Assembly (NCBI GenBank): GCA_965153455.1
Contig: OZ234494.1
Coordinates: forward strand, 24,304,001 to 24,368,000
Direction: 5' to 3'
Source: Sphagnum compactum
Lineage: Eukaryota > Bryophyta > Sphagnopsida > Sphagnales
Length of the DNA: 64,000 bases
The position numbers and the translations under genes are program-made. Positions within the stretch are counted from its first letter, which is position 1; the number at the start of each line of letters is the position of its first letter. Below, in pieces: positions 58,795 through 64,000 of the stretch. Below the pieces are notes generated by a model. That model was not told where the DNA came from. It did no database searches and saw only the letters and a list, made by a program, of their open reading frames with translations.

Positions 58795-59390
58795 ACCCTT
58801 AAAACTCAATCAATAATTTAGAATTCAAATATCGGTTTCTAGATCAAATAAGTTTTTTGAATTTAAATAAAAATTTCCAGAATTGAAATGTCAATTTTCA
58901 TATTCAAATAACAATATTCAAAATTGAAATGTCCATTTTTAGACTCAATTAATAAATTTTCAGACTTGAAATATTAATTTTGAGAATCCAAAATAATAGT
59001 TTGGAATTGAAATTTCAGGTTCAAATCAAATAATTATTTAAATTTTAAATTCACAATTTTTAAAATCGAAATGTAAATTTTCAAATTCATATAAAAATAT
59101 TCAAAATTAAAATCTCCATTTTTATAATCAATTAATAATTTCTGATTTGAAATACGAAATTTTGGATCAAATAAGCCTTTTTGAAATTTAAATTGAGAAT
59201 ATCATATTCAAATCAAAAATTTGAAATTCAAATAATGTTTTAAACAATTGAAATAATAATCTTCAGATTCAAATATCAAGTTTCAAATTCTAATATATTT
59301 TTTAAGAATTAAAATAATAGTTTTCAGAATTGAAATATCAATTTTCAAATGAATAAGAAATTCAAAGTCAAATATTAATTTTGAGATTCA
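58795..59390. repeat. Degenerate TTCAAAATTGAAAT array with higher-order period
   Basis: Short words such as TTCAAAATTGAAATNTC and ATTTTCANATTCAAAT recur about every 20-40 bases. A larger unit of about 182 bases is visible: the stretch starting near 58890 recurs near 59072, with ATATTCAAAATT, CTCCATTTTTA and AATCAATTAATAA in order. Confidence 0.6.
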
Positions 59391-60195
59391 TTATATGAAC
59401 AATATACATACATATGCATATTATATATATATATAATTTTAGTACATACATTAAAATACACCCTTATGTCATTGTAAAATACCTTTAGGATGCAACTAAT
59501 TTGGTGACTATTGCGATTAATGGGACATATCAACCTATTAATGGATGAAAATAAATGTAAAATTGATCCAACCAATAGGATGAAATTTCTTATAGTTGCA
59601 TCATAGTTGTGAGAATGACCAAAATAGTTGAAATATGGTCTTGTAGTTGTAAATGTTCCCAAATCTAGTCGCAAATGACTACAAGTCACATGTAGTCGTA
59701 AATGGAATGGTTATATTTTGGCTGATTTCTACTAGTGATATATCATATGTATAAAAACAAATTCACCTATTAATTGTTTAGTTGAGTTGAAAGATAATTG
59801 CAGCAAAATTGCAAATGAAATCATATTTCATTCATCTTTTAATACATTTTATCATCCATACATGTGGTGATGGTGTCACCAAAATAGTTGAACATTAATT
59901 AATGTTTTGATTATGTGCCAATTGGAGAACCTTTAAGCAAGACGTGTTTTTCATTATTTACCAACAAAATAGACATTTCCCCTTGGAGACATTGTTGATG
60001 CCAAGAATATTAAGTGGAATATTTGACAAAACACCACCTAGTTGAAAATTGCTTTCAACTATGTACCAATTTAGTTGATGAGTTGAGTTAATTGTTAATT
60101 GCCCATATTCTATTTAATTTAAAAATTCCAATTGCAACATTGTTGCAAATCATGTTTAGTTGAAAATTTTTGGTTAAAAAGGGGATTTTCTATTA

Positions 60196-60825
60196 GTGTC
60201 ACTGAAATCCTACAAATTAAGTTTTTTAAAAATTATGATCGATGATTCAAATGATAACAATATTGACAACAATATCATCGATTATTGGCATGACAAACTC
60301 CAATTAACTAAAAACGATGAGAACATTTTTCTTAATCCAAATGGATGGTTGAATGACCAACATTTAATAGTTACAATGCAAATATTGCATGTTCAAAAAT
60401 TACAATTATTAGGATACCAACAACACACATATGCAATCATGGAATTATACATAGATACCTAACAATTGTCTTCAACATATTTTCAAAATAATAATCATTG
60501 GATCTTAGTCCAAATAATCGCATCCACATTAGATTTCCATTCCACAATATATGATTCAAACAGATCAAGAATGAAAAAATTACCATACAACACCATCCAA
60601 CTACTAATTAACATCATTAATGTAAAACACTTACTATATTCATATGCAAATGTTATGTAATAATTGGACAGTTCATCTTGCAAACTTTTCACAATAGCAT
60701 ATGCAGCCAATATAACATTTGAACTAGACCCAAAAAAATCTATTTACAATGTGCCACAAATGCAATTGCATTTTGCATAACAACATAAACAATAAAACTA
60801 TATTTCCATTCCCTAAATAGTCACA
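60196..60825 (+). pseudogene. Decayed Ulp1/C48-like peptidase ORF of transposon type
   Basis: Successive frames spell a Ulp1-like cysteine peptidase of the type found in plant and animal transposons. They read LTKNDENIFLNPNGWLNDQH, then a stop at 60460, QNNNHWILVQI with the catalytic His-Trp, and IYDSNRS with the catalytic Asp. After further stops comes SCKLFTIAYAANITF, where the usual DCGxF is expected, followed by YNVPQMQLHFA. The active-site Cys is kept, but the flanking Asp and Gly are changed to Ser and Lys. Stops at 60460, 60658 and 60777 break the frame. Such domains accompany Mutator- and CACTA-like elements. The ORF starts at the right CACTA end (60198), so it probably belongs to an older element. 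Confidence 0.65.
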
Positions 60826-63561
60826 TTCAAACACACTATAAAAAGAAAATGGTAGATTGTCATTGGTAGTCTGTAGCATTGTGTAGTATGGTATATTTAT
60901 CAAAACTTAATATATGTACTATATTATATCGTACATGCATATATGTTCATAATTTTGCTTGTAATTTCGTAGTTACAAAATTGGATTAAACAAATCTGAT
61001 GGTGGGCAAATGGGGTGTTCATTAACAAGTAACCTATCAATTGTCTTCTTGGTAATTTCCATATTATGCATACCCCATACATCCCTTTTTATTGAATTAT
61101 TGTTGAATGCATAAAGTAACATTACGCCAAAACATGGCATCCATGACTAAACATATATGACTACACATGACATAAACGACATGGCTTATTGGAGTACACA
61201 ATCCAAAAGGCCAGTCCCAAAAACCACTTTTCTTACTAGTGTAATCATGGTATTCAAGTTGCCAAATAACCTATGAGTTACATGACTTTAAATAAATTTT
61301 GTTTGTTAATGTGTTATTCACCATTGTCAATGCCTACCAAGATAGATGTTTTAAACGTTCAACAATGATACAAAATTTATGGCCTCAAAACATGTATAAT
61401 GACTTTTTGGGGGGTCTTGTGGTCATGCTTAGGATCACATGTAGAATCATTCAAACAAACATCAAGACAACCAAAAGCAAGAAAAGAATGGCCATAAAAA
61501 CAACCAAACATGATTCTCACTAAACAAGATGTGATTTGGTTTATGACGATAAACACACACCATATGAAGATGATCATTGATACATGCCAAGCTTTTTGCA
61601 TAACAATGCTCCAATTGACTATCCAAAGATGATGCTAAAACATCAAAGAATATAAAGGGTTTGCTTAAAATGGAAACTATGAGTCACAATTTTGTTGCAA
61701 ATCCAAAAGGTGCCTAATAGTGCCCAAGTGGGGTTGAAGTGAAATTTCAAGCACTTCAATTGGTGACAATTTTCTAATTCAATTGAATTTTTGGACTTTT
61801 TTGATATTCAACAATTCTCCCATATTGGGTGGTGGTGCATGTGAGAATGGAACACTAATGAAAGTGGTAAAAATGTGGGTTTGAGGTAATTATTTATGAA
61901 CAAGTTAATGTTTTCATGATCATAAATGTTAGTGTAGTGCCAAATGTTAAAGTTGGGTCAAATTATCACTTCAATGTAACTATATGCTTGCACTTAAAAG
62001 AAATCACCTATTCATTTTGCTTGATCTTTAGAAGATGAAATCTAACAATGGCGCTATCAAGAATAATGGAATGGAAATGATTTTGTGAACCTTAAATGTT
62101 ATTTCTTGAAATTCCAAATTAGGATATAAATAATTCTTCAAGATATGGCAACCAATTAAAGTCTCACATTGATTACATCGGCTATGAAAAAAATTCATTT
62201 CACATGCTCAAAGGAATGGCATCCATGGTATTAATTTTGCATTAATCGTCAATTTTATAATTTTGGTCTATTTGCCAAGTGTTCTGTTTGATTTTATATA
62301 TATATATAGATATATATGTATATTGATATAAAGTTGGTCAAGATCTCATGTTGCAAACTTGTTATTTTGATATTGAATATTTTGTTGACAAAAGTATAAC
62401 AAATGTTGTTTTATTTTGGATGTAACCCTTTGAGGTGCTCAAATCTACTATCATAGATAAAAATGTTGATATTAAATATGGAATGTGTCAATTTCATTTT
62501 CCTTCACTTCCCATGTGAAAAAAGAAAAAGAAAAAACCTGCAACCTTTACATGCATGGAATTGTGGCATGACATGTCATTTGACGAATTTTTCATATAAC
62601 TCTAGATGAATGAAGAATTATACATACATAAAAGCCTTCAAAAGCTGGTTATTGCCCAAAATTAATGGACGTGCATGTGTACATTTTAGGTGCACCCATT
62701 GAATCGATGGGTTGTTTTGAAGTCTACCCATCTACTTGTTGGGTTTCTTCTCAAAATATGAATGTTGGGTAACTGATCTAATCATGCCCTTATATCAAAT
62801 TTTTTTTGGGGTTGTCACTTCCCTTTTTGTATCGTGAGGTTTCATATCACTATGAAATGTAAAAAACAATTCGTATGACAAAATTCTTAAATGAAATTTG
62901 TTTGATAAACATACAAATAATTAACTTCAATTCCTTTAAATCTTATTAAAACGAGATTCTTAAAAAAATGATTTGAAAGATTATGCAAGAATTGATTAAA
63001 ATAAAACACGTCAATTTTAATACATTTTTTGGAGATATAAATGTTTTAATTAATTTGATATTATTTTAAAAACTTCAATAAGGCTTTGATGAAGATTGAA
63101 TAACAAAAATCAGAATGAAATTCATTTTGAATTGATTAATTTGTTTGTATTGTTGTTGTCTTTTATGTTATAAAAATTTATTATTGCCCTAAGATAGTAG
63201 ACATGCATGCATGATTTTAGGTTTTACTAAGCAGGTGTGGGGCAAACACAACTAGTTATATTATTAAAGAGGAACATTATTGACATGAGAATGCATTATT
63301 TATTATTAGAACATTTATGGCAAGCTAAGATCAATGCATAATTTATTTCATATCCATGCACAAAAAATAAATTATTTTACTTTATACTTAAACAAAATGT
63401 ACAAAATAGTAAGATGAAATGCAAAAAAAAATTCATGAATATGAAAATATGAACATCCGAAAGTAACTCAACAACCTAAAACAATAATAAATACATTTCT
63501 AAATGCACAACAAATGCCGACACAACTTCTTGTTTACTTAAAAATCATATTGTCATTGTGA
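60826..63561. other. AT-rich gene-free region
   Basis: No coding region, RNA gene or clear repeat was recognised. Frames such as 61299-61523 are short and unlike known proteins. A short (AT)n-like stretch lies near 62297-62330. Confidence 0.5.
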
Positions 63562-64000
63562 CTATATCATTCTACATCGTCCTTTAATTTCACAACTACA
63601 TCACAAGAACAAATTAGGTCTTTCATATTGAATCCTCAAGTAAAACTTTTTGATTTGTCTAAGCCCTATGGATTCTACAAATGTCAAATGCAAATCACGA
63701 ACCATGAGAGGCCTACATGGGTTAAAACATTCTTGAAATGTGAGGTTGGGCACAAAGACATACTAATAAAGATAGAGAAGGAAGGGTGCGTTGCTTTGTG
63801 CAAAGCGCTTTCAATTCAAATATGCAAGCGAAGAGACTTTCAAATGATGCGGTGCCCATGCAAGGTAACATCTGATGTCCTGCAGTGCATATTACAAGGA
63901 GAATTGAGGCATGGCAGTGACAAGTTCCAGAGATTGAGAAGCAAAAGTGATTCGGGTTTCTGCCTACTTGATAACAGGTATTGTCTAAATGTCTTCAGGA
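63562..64000 (+). CDS. Partial open frame running off the right edge, unassigned
   Basis: An uninterrupted frame of 146 codons begins after a TGA at 63559 and reaches the window end. The first in-frame ATG lies inside KPYGFYKCQMQITNHERPTW. Later segments read KTFLKCEVGHKDILIKIEKE, CVALCKALSIQICKRRDF and MMRCPCKVTSDVLQCILQGE. Composition is clearly less AT-rich than the 3 kb to its left. Possible donors follow AAG at about 63866 and CAG at about 63979, so the exon may end before the edge. The Cys-rich protein is not recognised. It could be the start of the next gene or a transposon ORF. Confidence 0.35.

Larger units (their letters stand above)
57022..60198. mobile_element. Interleaved CACTA-type transposon remnants
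   Basis: Two left ends begin CACTAAAAGAAAAACATG (57022) and CACTAGTAGAAAAAACCCTT (58781). Two right ends finish TTTCTACTAGTG (59737) and TTTTCTATTAGTG (60198). The 58781 end matches the complement of the 60198 end at 17 of 20 positions. The 57022 and 59737 ends share subterminal AGTCGCAAATGAC words, as seen in CACTA subterminal arrays. No matching three-base target duplications were found. The elements appear non-autonomous and rearranged. Confidence 0.65.

Noticed and set aside
1-64000. CRISPR arrays, operons, bacterial promoters or Shine-Dalgarno sites
   Set aside because: The window is eukaryotic nuclear DNA with spliced genes. Tandem repeats here have no spacer structure and no adjacent cas-like genes.

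Overview
The window looks like nuclear DNA of a land plant. Genes are split by many GT-AG introns, two products are plastid- or plant-specific (a PsbP-domain lumenal protein and a BBR/BPC GAGA-binding factor), there is a phi-class GST, and there is a decayed PLS/DYW pentatricopeptide-repeat (PPR) gene. The DYW repeat style, the AT-rich intergenic DNA and the overall gene set would fit a moss or another early-diverging plant, perhaps Sphagnum-like. That placement is a guess from memory; no search was run.

Layout. 1-2.2 kb: a three-exon phi GST gene (+) with a visible TATA box and a G-box/ABRE. 5.3-8.4 kb: a two-exon PsbP-domain gene (+), preceded by a five-copy tandem repeat of about 110 bp. 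10.3-11.3 kb: an intronless BPC gene (-). 12.4-14.1 kb: a DYW-type PPR pseudogene (+) with frameshifts and stops, facing away from BPC. 14.1-22.2 kb: gene-empty AT-rich DNA. 23.6-35.4 kb: a 19-exon STE20/FRAY-like protein kinase gene (+). Its exon phases close exactly to a 795-residue product carrying two GRFxV motifs and a charged RE/RD repeat. Its introns hold a duplicated dispersed repeat and a near-perfect hairpin. 36.5-46.8 kb: repeat-rich intergenic DNA with a CACTA-ended MITE, tandem repeats and possible gene fragments. 48.0-51.2 kb: a five-exon DNA-3-methyladenine glycosylase I (TAG-type) gene (+) with an Arg where the substrate-stacking Trp is expected. 52.7-56.4 kb: fragments of unknown ORFs and an F-box-like segment, followed by a six-copy satellite-like array of about 297 bp. 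57.0-60.8 kb: several CACTA-type termini, motif-rich transposon DNA and a broken Ulp1/C48-like peptidase ORF. 63.6-64.0 kb: an unassigned open frame running off the right edge.

The genes do not form an operon or an obvious pathway; this is an ordinary eukaryotic neighbourhood. The main themes are one well-resolved kinase gene model, one glycosylase with an unusual active-site residue, a repeat family shared between the kinase and glycosylase introns, and foldback structures inside introns. All exon borders were placed by eye from splice consensus, reading-frame continuity and family resemblance.
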